A DNA stretch of 64,000 nt from Odiellus spinosus (lineage: Eukaryota > Arthropoda > Arachnida > Opiliones > Phalangiidae): assembly GCA_963920705.1 (NCBI GenBank), contig OY987232.1, forward strand, positions 6,488,200 to 6,552,199. The letters run 5' to 3'. A model generated the notes under the pieces. It was not told where the DNA came from. It made no database searches and was given only the letters and a program-made list of their open reading frames with translations. This document shows, piece after piece, positions 1 through 16,016 of this stretch (position 1 is its first letter; each line of letters begins with the position of its first letter). The position numbers were made by a program, and so were the translations under genes.

Positions 1-396
1 TCAACCAAAGTACCACCATCTCATCTTGAGGATGAAGTTTTGACACATATATTATATATATGAATTTAGAGAAATTCGTCTTTATTGGAAATAATAATAA
101 TAAACATATTTACATTTAAGCTTTATTCGTCGACACTTTCTTCAATTTCATCTATTTTTCTCTAGAAAGACTGTTTTTCGGTTGAATGTTACGTCGTAGA
201 CGACGCGTTCCGTGGAAAAAAAACACAACTTTACAGGTTAAACCTATGGGATGTTAGGATTATGAAATTACGATTATTTGGGGGCTTATCCTTACGCAAA
301 AGACGTTTTAGTAGATATTATTTGGGGACATCCCTAAAGAATCAAGTGTGAAAAATGATCAATTACTGTTCAAAGATATTTTATTCTAATTTATTT

Positions 397-1309
397 TTAT
401 CTCGATTTAATTTGAAACGTTGAGATATACAATATTAAGTTAGACGTTGTATTTATGGTTACTGGTAATGGTCCAGGCTCCGGATAATTATTGGGATACT
501 CTGAACCATGACTAGTAACCATAAATACAACATCTAATTTAATATAATATACAGCTCTTTTACAGTAGTGACACTCTTCGTTTAAACAATAGTGAACTCG
601 AGCGTTTTCATCACAGCTACTGATATAATGTCGACTCTCTATCTCCTCCTCACCACAACATACACAGATAAATCTGTCTCCAACAAGTTGGCAACGACCC
701 GAGGTAAATAAAACGTCGAAGTCCCACCCTCTGCGTGGGAAAAGAAAAAACAGAAATTTGGATACGTGTAATCGAAGTAAACATTTTTAGTGTGTTATCG
801 TCGACTGTCGACACATATTTCATAACCACTTACGGTATAACAACATCCTCATCCACCTCGCCCAAATCTCCAATATCATCTGATGAATGGTAGTCTACAT
901 CGGTCTCGTCATCATCCTCGTAATGGATGTCCTCGCCGCCTTCACCCTCAGCAAGAGCTAAGATATCGTTTTCATCGTTCACCATATCGGCGAGTACATC
1001 ATCAACGATCGGTTGATTTCTACTCATAAATTAAATAAACATGTGGTTATATCTTCAGCTTGAATAATATATTAAATCGGTGAGTATAAACTATAAACAA
1101 TGTATTGTAGTCGATTTAACTTTTTTATGATAATAATATAAATGGTTTAAATATACTTACTGTACACCCACACCTGTAAAGTTATGATTACCACCGTCCG
1201 GGTCGTTATATTCATCATACCCCCACATTGCTTCTAAGATGTTGGCGATTGGTGGTGGTACATCCTCGTGGGGGCATGGCGACTGGTTAGCTCTCAGGCA
1301 CACGTTCAT
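397..1309 (-). CDS. Three-exon gene, acidic protein with Cys/His-rich C-terminal domain, family unknown
   Basis: Exons on the minus strand are 1309-1161, 1022-834 and 730-397. They total 672 nt, exactly 224 codons with the stop (223 aa), and the frame is kept across both introns. Donors are GTAAGT in both cases; the second acceptor has a strong pyrimidine tract ending in CGCAG, the first is a weaker AT-rich ATGAG. Residues about 51-113 are strongly acidic, rich in D and E. Residues 135-169 hold C135, C137, C138, H147, C152, H159, C161, C166, H167 and C169, which suggests a zinc-binding fold without fitting the RING or PHD spacing I know. A TATA box lies 47 bp upstream of the ATG and the stop falls about 40 bp inside the left inverted repeat. 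The third exon also contains a 50-bp inverted repeat (425-549). Function unknown. The open 333-nt third exon, consistent splice phases and promoter argue for a real gene rather than chance. Confidence 0.68.
425..549. repeat. Hairpin-forming inverted repeat inside the third exon
   Basis: About 50 bp at 425-474 (containing GTTGTATTTATGGTTACT) recurs inverted at 500-549, separated by about 25 bp. The repeat lies wholly in coding sequence of the Cys-rich gene near its C-terminus, so the transcript could fold into a long hairpin there. Confidence 0.8.
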
Positions 1310-1355
1310 TTTAAGATGTTTGTATGGATGGATAATTTAACGTCGTTACTGGGGG

Positions 1356-1363
1356 TATTTATA
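1356..1363 (-). promoter_or_regulatory. TATA box of the 397-1309 gene
   Basis: Read on the minus strand the site is TATAAATA, followed by CCCCCAG. It is 47 bp upstream of the ATG at 1309, which puts transcription start near 1325-1335 and leaves a short leader of about 20 nt. Promoter function is inferred from position and consensus only. Confidence 0.5.
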
Positions 1364-2089
1364 CACACGCTCAGATACGTTTTTCCATATACAGGATAAT
1401 GACGAAATTATTCACAATAATAAATTAGACTTTGATTTGGAGATAGCTTATAGAAATTTGTTTTTTATTTGGAGATGCATGGATTGCGGAAAAAACCGTC
1501 GATGAATAAATTTCCAAATCAGAATATTGGTATGGAAAATCTCCCACTTTCATTTGCTAATGTATTATTATTGTTACTCTTTTGAATTTTTATAGTTGTT
1601 TTTGTTTTACGTTTAAACATCGGGGTGACGTATAGATAATAAAAGTGGTCTAAAGAGCTTAATATCGAAAAATTGTTTATGTATTTGATTAAAAAGTTGA
1701 TATAGTGTGTTTATGTTAGATGATATTAGTTTCACACTCGATTCTTTATGAATGTCCCCAAATAATATCTACGAAAACGTCTTTTTGCGTAAGGGTAAGC
1801 TCCCAAATAATCGTAATTTCATAATCCTAACATCCTGCAGGTTTAACCTGTAAAGTTGTGTTTTTTTTTCACGGAACGCGTCGTCTACAACGTAACATTC
1901 AACCGAAAAACAGTCTTTCTAGAGAAAAATAGATGAAATTGAAGAAAGTGTCGACGAATAAAGCTTAAATGTAAATATGTTTATTATTATTATTTCCAAT
2001 AAAGACGAATTTCTCTAAATTCATATGTATAATATATGTGTCAAAACTTCATCCTCAAGATGAGATGGTGGTACTTTGGTTGAAACGAG

Positions 2090-2577
2090 GGATCAAAAAG
2101 ATTTTTCACACTCAATTCTTTAGGAATGTCTCGAACTAATTTCTACGAAAACGTCTTTTTGTGTAAGGATGGGCTCCCAAATAATCGTAATTTCATAATC
2201 CTAAAGTCTCATAGGTTTAACCTGTAAAATTGTGTTTTTTTTTCCACGGAACGCGTCGTCTACGACGTAATATTCAACTGAAAAAGAGTCTTTCTAGAAT
2301 CTAATCTAGATTCACTGAAATGTAGGAATAAACATTTCGTTGATTGATCATTTTTCACACTCGATTCTTTAGGAATGTCTAAAAATAATTTCTACGAAAA
2401 CGTCTTTTTGTGAAAGGATGGACTCACAAATAATCGTAATTTCATAATCCTTAAATCTCATAGGTTTAACCTGTAAAATTGTGTTTTTTTTCCACGGAAC
2501 GCGTTGTCTACGACGTAACATTCAACCGAAAAAGAGTCTTTCTAGAATCTAATCTAGATTCACTGAAATGTAGGAAT
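2090..2577 (+). repeat. Two direct copies of the inner part of the upstream inverted repeat
   Basis: Units of about 230-250 bp at ~2090-2338 and ~2346-2577 match each other and the inner ~200 bp of the right arm of the 1-2083 element (from TTTCACACTCGATTC to CAGTCTTTCTAGA). Both end in the same ~45-bp tail with GTAGGAATAA. With the right arm they make three directly repeated copies. No coding potential seen. Confidence 0.85.
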
Positions 2578-2721
2578 AACAAGATGGTCAAGCCCATAGG
2601 AATAGCTAGACCCATGACATTGTAAAAGAGGCTGAAAAGGGGCTTGTTATGCATGCATAAACGCTCTTTGAACAATTTGAATGGCGTTTCGAGATTCCTT
2701 TAAACACGAAGTTGCGTAAAG
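2578..2721 (+). repeat. Outer end of left arm
   Basis: Unique-looking 144 bp that recurs inverted at about 39240-39396, including GGCTTGTTATGCATGCATAA and a stretch ending TTGCGTAAAG immediately before the minisatellite. The right copy carries about 17 extra bases after GCTGAAAAG. Confidence 0.85.
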
Positions 2722-2984
2722 TTTTTCAAATCATGTTTTTCAAATCATGTTTTTCAAATCATGTTTTTCAAATCATGTTTTTCAAATCATGTTTTTCAAA
2801 TCATGTTTTTCAAATCATGTTTTTCAAATCATGTTTTTCAAATCATGTTTTTCAAATCATGTTTTTCAAATCATGTTTTTCAAATCATGTTTTTCAAATC
2901 ATGTTTTTCAAATCATGTTTTTCAAATCATGTTTTTCAAATCATGTTTTTCAAATCATGTTTTTCAAATCATGTTTTTCAAATC
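2722..2984 (+). repeat. 14-bp minisatellite, about 18.8 copies
   Basis: Unit TTTTTCAAATCATG repeated almost without variation. The equivalent array in the right arm has about 8 copies of the variant ending CGTG. All reading frames through it are repeat artefacts. Confidence 0.97.
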
Positions 2985-3415
2985 AAATATTTTATTTCTG
3001 ACATACTCAAACCCCACACGCATAAGCTCCCTTATTATCTCGTTCGCGACGACTTGTTTGTTATTTTAGAGTTTTCATTACTGACAGACTAGAACCGAAA
3101 CATTCATAAGCTACCTTTTATCTCGTTCGCGACGACCCCTTATTAACAACGACTTGTTTTCTGTATTGTATATCTATGAAGATATAAGGAGTTTTTCGCT
3201 AAAGTTTAACCAAATACCCGTGGTAACGAGGATGAGCGTCTAACACTCGATCGTAAAGTTGTGAAGCTTCGAGCGCGACGCGGTTTTTTCGGAAATTCGG
3301 GAGACCACTTGGTGGAAAATCGATATCTTAAAAAAAATAGATATTTTAAATTTGTCCGAAACATCACACCGTGACGTCTGGTGGGTGAGAGACGAAGGTT
3401 TTTTCGATTCTTTCG
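2985..3415. other. Non-coding stretch with a degenerate duplication
   Basis: Between the minisatellite and the microsatellite. Two related blocks of about 85 bp (around 3000-3070 and 3085-3150) share CATAAGCT and CTCGTTCGCGACGAC. No gene seen. Confidence 0.5.
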
Positions 3416-9720
<6,305 letters not shown>

Positions 9721-9733
9721 TGACAGAGACCGA

Positions 9734-9862
9734 GTTTTTTCGATTCGATGACGTATTTCGTCTTATTGCAAGACGCCAACGCCAACGCCAACGCCAACGC
9801 CAACGCCAACGCCGCAGTGAATACAGTACCTAGACCCCACTAGGGTTGGGTCTAGCTAAAAA
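9734..9862 (+). repeat. Inner block of left arm with hexanucleotide array
   Basis: Contains GATGACGTATTTCGTCTT, about seven AACGCC hexamers and TAGACCCCACTAGGGTTGG. The same block is inverted at 37808-37912, where only a short GCCGAC run replaces the hexamers. About 160 bp after it (to 10022) show nothing. Confidence 0.85.
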
Positions 9863-10022
9863 ATGTCAGTGATTGATCAAAAAGTCTGAATAAAAATTGT
9901 GAACTTTCATCTATCACGTGAACAAATCAACAGGCTCAAACTAATTTGTCGTAACGTCGTATAGGGAATATTCACACAGGGAAGGATGGGTGGGTTAGAT
10001 TCATTTTATATAAAGTATCGAC

Positions 10023-10181
10023 ATGGAAGCACGACAGATAGAGTCACTGCGCAGAGATCGAGGAGTTGATACCACACTATCAAGAATTTGGGATAAAAAG
10101 CCTCAAAAACTAGTACTTGTAATTATCCTAGTCTTGTTGATCGGTGTCATGAAATTTATCATGTTCTGGCATCAGAAGTAG
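10023..10181 (+). CDS. Possible 52-aa single-pass membrane peptide
   Basis: An ATG-initiated frame of 52 codons. Residues 1-29 are charged (several R, K, D, E). Residues about 30-49 form a hydrophobic segment LVLVIILVLLIGVMKFIMFW with a lysine at 44, followed by a short HQK tail. It sits just inside the left arm and about 220 bp before the ATG of the next reading frame on the same strand. A TATATAAAG lies only 7-15 bp upstream of the ATG, too close to be its own TATA box. An antisense frame of 72 codons overlaps its 3' end. I do not recognise a family, and a chance frame is possible. Confidence 0.33.
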   Translation: MEARQIESLRRDRGVDTTLSRIWDKKPQKLVLVIILVLLIGVMKFIMFWHQK

Positions 10182-10354
10182 GACATAAAGATTGACTTGA
10201 AACCTATTAGTCATCAAGTTAAACCACCCCTCAATAATAGCCTTCCCCACAACGCGATTTAACTCTCCCATTGGATCCAACCTTATCCTAGAAACAATAA
10301 AGGGGTGGAAGTCCCCACCCTCACTCAATGTATGAAAGGATAGCATCTATCCAA

Positions 10355-10397
10355 TATATATAACAGGACGATAAACTACAGCGAACCACTATCAGTT
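10355..10397 (+). promoter_or_regulatory. Candidate TATA plus initiator for the PC4-like gene
   Basis: TATATATAA at 10355-10363 and an arthropod-type initiator TCAGTT at 10392-10397. The spacing (33-39 bp depending on the TATA register) is slightly long but usable. An ATG follows at 10404. Confidence 0.4.
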
Positions 10398-10608
10398 CTA
10401 AATATGTCCTCGAGACTAACGCTAAAACGAAACCCAAATAACGATGCTATGGAGGTAGGATTTGAATGGGGAAAATATTTAAAAGACTACAGTATCATCT
10501 AAACAAGACTTAAAACGAGCTTCGACGGAACCACCAAACCAAAATGGATCGCCTTGAAAAACAGCGTTTAAAACCACAGTCAACTGGAAACCATCTTTAA
10601 ACCAAGTC

Positions 10609-11244
10609 GTGGATGACGTTTTACCCTATGATATGTCGACTCAAAAAGACGCATGCGTACAAGGGATGTGTAGGGTATTGAAAATACCGAGGCTAAACTC
10701 CAGATTCGCCATTGGGAAAGACATCTTTGTGACCTTTGGACTCGTCAGACGTAATGAATTCGAAGTACTTCTACGCAGGATTGGTGTCTTGAAAGGGTTC
10801 GCGCTACCTTTAAAAATATGGAATGAATTTGTTGAAATTTATCCGAGTTTACTCGAGGTGGTTCAAAGGACGGATGGTTATGAGGATGACTCATACCTGG
10901 GTGAATATGACGACAAAGATTTTCTCGTAAAGGTGGGGCCCTACGGAGTCACACTAACTCTACGCTACGCCGGCACTTTTGAATTTACAATTACACATGA
11001 CGAAGAGCTCGATCTAGAGATCTGCTTCATAAATGATCATATTGACCTTCTACAAACAAATCGTAATGCTATTGCGTGCATGTTCCAAGTTGTTGTTGAG
11101 TACGTTACTACCATAGAGTCCGCATTATGTGAAAGTAGCTACGTTCGCGATAGTGATTATGGCACTGAATCTGAAGAACAAAAACTTGACGAATCGATAC
11201 ATTATCTCACGAATTACATAAAAATGGCTGAAATCAGGGTTTAA
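10609..11244 (+). CDS. PC4/p15-like single-stranded-DNA-binding domain protein, probably decayed
   Basis: A frame of 211 codons; its first codon is GTG and the first in-frame ATG is at 10633 (203 aa). About residues 32-83 fit the PC4 (transcriptional coactivator p15) pattern: FAIGKDIFVTF, then VLLRR, a glycine turn, ALPLKIWNEF and EIYPSLLEVV, resembling the family's beta strands and final helix. PC4 domains bind single-stranded DNA. Residues about 98-165 may form a second beta-rich unit (YGVTLTLRYAGTFEFTI). Upstream, a frame from the ATG at 10404 runs through one TAA to about 10566 and then needs a frame change to join, so the N-terminus looks damaged or is built from small exons. Assignment rests on pattern recall. 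Confidence 0.45.
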   Translation: MDDVLPYDMSTQKDACVQGMCRVLKIPRLNSRFAIGKDIFVTFGLVRRNEFEVLLRRIGVLKGFALPLKIWNEFVEIYPSLLEVVQRTDGYEDDSYLGEYDDKDFLVKVGPYGVTLTLRYAGTFEFTITHDEELDLEICFINDHIDLLQTNRNAIACMFQVVVEYVTTIESALCESSYVRDSDYGTESEEQKLDESIHYLTNYIKMAEIRV

Positions 11245-12046
11245 TTTCAAGAACTAACTGAAAAACGGGGGTGTAAATGTACAATAGCACGTTGAAACTT
11301 GTTTTTATTAGTAACATCTCAGAGAAGGATTCTAAAAGAAATGATTTCAATTTAATATGTTTAACCAACACTACGATTTTTATCAGATAAATCATTTTTG
11401 GGATCTCGTTGAGTTCCTAACAAAAACCTCGTTGAGTTCCTAACAAAAACCTTGTATAATTCTTTCCATATATACTTATATCTAATCTAACAACGTTACA
11501 TGTGTTGGGTTTAAAACTTCACTGATCCTGATAAAAGGTGTTGTAAGTGAAAATCATTTTATGGACGACATATTTGCAAATAAGTTATTTTTATTCATTT
11601 TCTAGTAACATTCTCTTTACTGTACAAACAATGTTATTTAAGCAATGTTTGTGGACAATTCAGCGCTCTATATCTCATTCACCGAAGTAAAAAGAAAAGC
11701 ACTAGATCCTTTTTAAAAGGATTCTCAAAGAATCATGAACTAAATGACTTAAAGATTGTTGAAAGGTTCTCTAAACATATCCAACTTTAAACCATGTGTG
11801 TGTGTGAAAGTGTCTTTAAATTTATATTGAAAACATTTATAAAGAAAAGCACTAGATTAAAATAAAGGATTGATGAAACGTTATTGGGAGTTTATTACAA
11901 ATACGTGTAAATGTTTTTTTTTCTTTAAAATGTATAGTTTTGGAGACTGAAATAAAAATATCTTTGAACACTTCTCTTGAACAAGTAAACCCGAGCGTGC
12001 GATATCAAATTCTTATCTCCGCCACCTCAAATACATATTTCCAGGA
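11245..12046. other. AT-rich stretch without a recognised gene
   Basis: Holds an adjacent duplication of CTCGTTGAGTTCCTAACAAAAACC at about 11406-11452, two copies of AAAGAAAAGCACTAGAT (about 11690 and 11842), and little else. Confidence 0.6.
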
Positions 12047-12815
12047 GATGATGCGCCATGACAGGGATCCGTCATGACAGGGGATCCACTGTGTAGGGCT
12101 ACGCCATGACAGGGATCCGCCATGACAGGGGATCCACCATGACAGGGAATCTGCCATGTAGGGCTACGTCAATATGACAGACCGTGAAATTGTTATTAAT
12201 CGAACATGGCTGCTACGAGATCTATTTTCCAGACTTTAACTGCACTAAATACGCCCTAGGATACTACATTCTATATCTATAGCGATCTATTTTCTATAAC
12301 CCAGCCTTTAACAGTACTAAGGGTTTCCACCGAAGCGTGTCTTATACACTAGAACAAGTAAACACGAGCGTGCGATATCAAATTCATATCTACAACAACG
12401 CTCTCGAATCCATATCTCCGCCGCTGGTCTTAAACACTATGCGTCTATGGAGAATTAACATACGCCACTCTTCTATGGGAATTTAACATACGCCACAAAA
12501 CCGCCGCATTTTTTGGCGGTGGTGTATGGTCCTATTTCCAGGGTATGATGCGCCATGACAGAGATCCGCCATGACAGGGGATCCACCGTGTAGGGCTGCA
12601 CCATGACAGGGGATCCACCGTGTAGGGCTGCTCCATGACAGGGATCCGCCATGACAGAGGATCCACTGTGTATCTCCGCCGCTGGTCTTAAACACTATGC
12701 GTCTATGGAGAATTAACATACGCCACTCTTCTATGGAGAATTAACATACGCCACTCTTCTATGGGAATTTAACATACGCCACAAAACCGCCGCATTTTTG
12801 TGGCGGTGGTGTATG
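12047..12815 (+). repeat. GGATCC-bearing minisatellite and 130-bp duplication
   Basis: Units around CCATGACAGGGGATCC occur at 12047-12165 and 12545-12668. A block starting CTCCGCCGCTGGTCTTAAAC is present at about 12415-12545 and again at 12674-12815, each ending in a hairpin made from CGCCACAAAACCGCC and its near complement. Minus-strand reading frames here follow the repeats and are not called. Confidence 0.8.
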
Positions 12816-13859
12816 GTCTCAGAGGAACACTATTACACTACTCATAGCTAAGGTTAGGTTAGGTTACGGTAGTGTAGGTTAGGCTATTTAATCTGTCATT
12901 CGAGATTATGATTTTAGATATTATGTACCAAACTATTTTAAAAAGAGATTTAAAATTAACTTAAAATTTAACAATGAAAGATTTTGTCTTATGTTCAAGA
13001 TATTAGGTGGAAGTATAGGAATATTTCGTGGACTTCGCTAGTAGAGACGAGTCGGCCCACAATTTGAAAGACCCGACCGGCCCGACCCGAAAAAAAAATG
13101 ATAAAAAAAAAAAAACCCGACCCTGCCCGACCCGAAAAATTTAAAAAAAAAAAACCAACCCGGCCCGAAAAACGGCGCTGACTAGTCCGTGAAAAGTCTG
13201 AAGATGACGTTGTTTCCTCTCTCGCGTCTGTAACCAAAGATGCTAATTTGCTATCCGCTTTTTTGGTGCGCACTCACGTGACATACTTACATCATCTAGC
13301 CCTAGACTCTTAACTTAAATGTTTTAGTCTGCTCTCTCCTTCTCTAGCAAGGAGTCACGTAGCATGCGCGAAAAAGGACGCGCATTAGGAAATATAGTAA
13401 CAGCCAAGCGCGAAAAAAAGGGGGGAATTGGACGAAGAAGCTGAGTTTGAACGACACGCGTTATAACATGTGGCCGCCATTCCATCCCCCCTTAATATTC
13501 CATGGCGACGCCAAGGAGGAAAATGAGAACTGCATTCACAGGTCACGGCAGATATCACACTGAGGGAGCGTCGGGTAGGAGATGGGATGGTTTTCAAGCC
13601 GTAATTCCCACGAAGTAAGACGTTTTCCTGCGACGTGCGCCCACGAGCTAGGGCTATAGGTATATGTAGAATTGTAGATACTAGGCTACTAGCTAAATGG
13701 CATTTAGAGACTAGACTTGAGTCGAGCTATTTCATAAATATGTCTCGCGAGTCGCGACTCTCGCCTAAAGAAATCGCTTCAATTGTCCCCTTCACGAAAA
13801 TGAAGCTTAAGTATGAGAGCAGACCCGTGAAAAATAAAGCTGACTCGACCCAACCCGAA

Positions 13860-13985
13860 TATTTTAAGGCAAAGAAAAAACCCGACTCGAATATTTAAGC
13901 CGAAGAAAAAACCCGACTCGAATATTTAAGCCGAAGAAAAAACCTGACCCGAAACTTTTAAGGGGAAGAAAAAACCCGACCCGTC
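13860..13985 (+). repeat. CCCGACTCG minisatellite
   Basis: About four copies of a ~32-bp unit with CCCGACTCGAATATTTAAG and a purine run, inside the hAT element. It is related to the end-proximal CCCGACCCG blocks. Confidence 0.7.
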
Positions 13986-14204
13986 CGCGATTGAAAATGG
14001 GGTGTACCCCATAACAGCAGGTCCCAGAAGAGCAGTTCCCAAAATAGCAGCCTCGATTTCCAAAAAACAGCGGCAAATCTCAAAACTGCTCTTTTAATAA
14101 GAGCGGCCGCTGTTTAGGGAACTGGTGGCCGCTCTTTTGGGAAATAGCATAGTTTTTCTAGGGCTGTGAGCTTTTCTCTAATATCTGAAACAAACTTGGG
14201 AAAG

Positions 14205-14545
14205 GAGCTCTTATCTAGCCAAATACGTGGTAATCGTCCTTCATACCTAACATACCAAGCCAAACTATTACAAAGTAATCGTCTTTCATCGAACCATGGG
14301 ATATATGTATGTCCTAACGCAACCTAACCTCACCCAATACGAAGTATTCGCCCTTCATCAAACCTTGGGAATGGATATCTTACCAAACCTAACTAAACCC
14401 TGTTAAACCATTACGAAATATTCGTTCTTCATCCAACTATAGAAATGGATGTCTATCCCAGCCTAACCTAACCCATTAAAACCATTGAAAGTATCCGTCC
14501 TTCATCAAACCTTGGGAATGTACGTCTAACCTAACACTTGTGTAG
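14205..14545 (+). repeat. About 90-bp degenerate tandem repeat
   Basis: Four diverged units, each with a TTCATCnAACC core, GGGAATGGATnTC and CCTAACCTAACCC. Non-coding. Confidence 0.65.
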
Positions 14546-14621
14546 ATAGATATAAGTTGCAGGTCAACATTCTAAAAATCGTACGTACAGCCCCTAAAAA
14601 TTCATCAAGTACTTCAATCCG

Positions 14622-15050
14622 CTATTTCGGGAACCGCTGTGATGGGAACACTGCGGTTTTGGGAACCGCTGTTTTGAGAACTGCTGTTTTGGGAACCGCG
14701 ATTATGGGAACCGCTTTTATGGGAACTGCTCATATGAGGGCTTCCCTTGAAAATGAGCCCGACCCGACCCGATATGAATTTCACGAAATAAAAGCCCGAC
14801 CCGGAATAATTTTTTTAATTTTGTGCCCGACCCTACTCGAAACAGGTTCAGGTCGGGTCGGGTCGAAAAACCCCGATTTAATCGGGGACCGACTCGTCTC
14901 TATTCGCTAGTTGAGAATTGATATGGGGTAACTGCGCTTTTGGGAATTGTGCTATTGGGAACTGCGCTTTTGGGAAACTGCGCTTTTGGGAAATGCGCTT
15001 TCGGGAAACTGCGCTTTTGGGAAATGCGCTTTCGGGAAACTGTACTACTG
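14622..15050 (+). repeat. GGGAACCGC / GGGAAACTGCGC minisatellite
   Basis: A 16-18-bp unit (TTTTGGGAACCGCTG and variants) at 14622-14735 and again beyond the hAT end at 14926-15050. Inverted relatives (AGCAGTTCCCAAAATAGC) occur at about 14008-14095, so the family spans the hAT boundary. Reading frames through it are artefacts. Confidence 0.75.
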
Positions 15051-15200
15051 GCTATAAACCATATTTCTTAATGAGCGAAAAAGTAATTACTTTCGATCAA
15101 TACCGACTAATTGCGCAACCGTTACAATTAGTATCGATCCAAGAAAAATTCGATCAATAAAGGTTAGGTTAAAGGTGATAAAGGTTTTTTGAGCTAGACC

Positions 15201-15258
15201 CCGTGATCCGGTAGCAGAATGGTTAGCATAGACGGCTGCTAACCGGAAGATTGGACAC
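15201..15258 (+). tRNA. tRNA-like 5' fragment, anticodon-loop GCT
   Basis: TAGCAGAATGG resembles an A box, and CGG-CTGCTAA-CCG forms a short anticodon-type stem and 7-nt loop with GCT (serine). No T arm or B box follows, so this is at best a truncated tRNA or the head of a tRNA-derived SINE. Confidence 0.3.
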
Positions 15259-15983
15259 TAAATTATAAATAGTACATTTAAGTAATGCTCATTTGCTAAT
15301 TCTCCTTTAGAAAACTTCGTTTTTGAATGGGAATCAGAGGTTTATTTCAGGTTAGGTTAGGTTAGGTTAGTTTCCAATTTAATTTAGTTAAGGTTAGTTT
15401 TCATAATACAGGGTTGCAACAGTTTTTCAGATTCAAATTCAATGACTTTTCCAGGTTTTCCCTGACCTTTTCCAACGATTTTCCCGGACCGTTTCAGCTA
15501 ATACTACCCAATTTTTAACCTTTTATTTTTTAAAAAATCGCGTTCGCCGAACTTTTTGCAAGCGTATCTTTGTTCTAGTCTACACAACTGACACGGTCAG
15601 CTTCGAATCTTTTCTGCAGATTATGATTGTAATTTCTTGGCTTCTTGAAAGATCCTTAAATTCCCTGACTTTTCCCTGACGTTATTGGTTCATTTTCAAA
15701 TTCCCTGACTTTTCCTGGTTTTTCCCTGACCTGTGGCAACCCCGGGGATAAGTTCGGTAAGTTTACAGGTCAAATTAGCCGAGCCTTTTCCTACGGCCTG
15801 ACTTTTCCTTGACTTTTTAAAATATCTTAAAATTCCCTGATTTTTCCCTGATGTTTTTGGTTCATTTTCAAATTCCCTTACTATTATAACCAATCATTTC
15901 TTTTGCAGGTATTATACATTTAATTAAAATATTTTTAACAAGGAGTCACTGCAGTTTTATTTATCAATAATTTTATTGACTAA

Positions 15984-16016
15984 GACAACGTTTCGGAGCT
16001 ATTACTCCATCATCAG
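15984..16016 (-). ncRNA. Minimal hammerhead ribozyme motif
   Basis: On the minus strand: CTGATGA, a GGAG/CTCC stem II with a 6-nt loop, GAAA, a one-base-pair C-G stem III extension closing a GTT loop, then GTC, the cleavage triplet. This matches the compact hammerheads described in Penelope-like elements. Stem I pairing next to the core is poor here, so self-cleavage may need a dimer or may be lost. Confidence 0.5.

Larger units (their letters stand above)
1..2083. mobile_element. Long-inverted-repeat element carrying one spliced gene
   Basis: The first ~357 bases are the reverse complement of about 1727-2083 with few mismatches, for example the terminal TCAACCAAAGTACCACC at 1 and its complement ending at 2083. 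The match starts at the first base of the window, so the true outer end may lie outside it and no target duplication can be tested. Between the arms lie the minus-strand gene (397-1309), its promoter, and about 370 bp with no visible coding content (1365-1726). No transposase is recognisable, so this is either a non-autonomous element or one whose mobility protein is the unknown gene product. The arms contain AATAAA-type signals in AT-rich sequence. Confidence 0.75.
13042..14902. mobile_element. hAT-type DNA transposon (non-autonomous) with perfect 8-bp TSD
   Basis: The left end TAGAGACGAGTCGG (13042) is inverted at the right end (to 14902). Both ends are flanked by the same 8 bp, TTCGCTAG (13034-13041 and 14903-14910). 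An 8-bp duplication with short T/CAG-type ends is diagnostic of hAT. The interior is CCCGACCCG-rich next to both ends (13060-13170, 13810-13985, 14755-14880). No transposase frame survives; small frames reading RVGFF-like are repeat translation. Confidence 0.88.

Noticed and set aside
2712-3092. Open frames of FKSCFSNHVFQIM type
   Set aside because: Translation of the 14-bp minisatellite in three frames; no codon bias or start context.
10128-10346. 72-codon minus-strand frame
   Set aside because: Overlaps the plus-strand membrane peptide and promoter region and has no recognisable pattern; kept only as an alternative.
15349-15380. GGTTAGGTTAGG run as a telomere
   Set aside because: Only a few units, interstitial and flanked by transposons; such runs occur throughout insect genomes.
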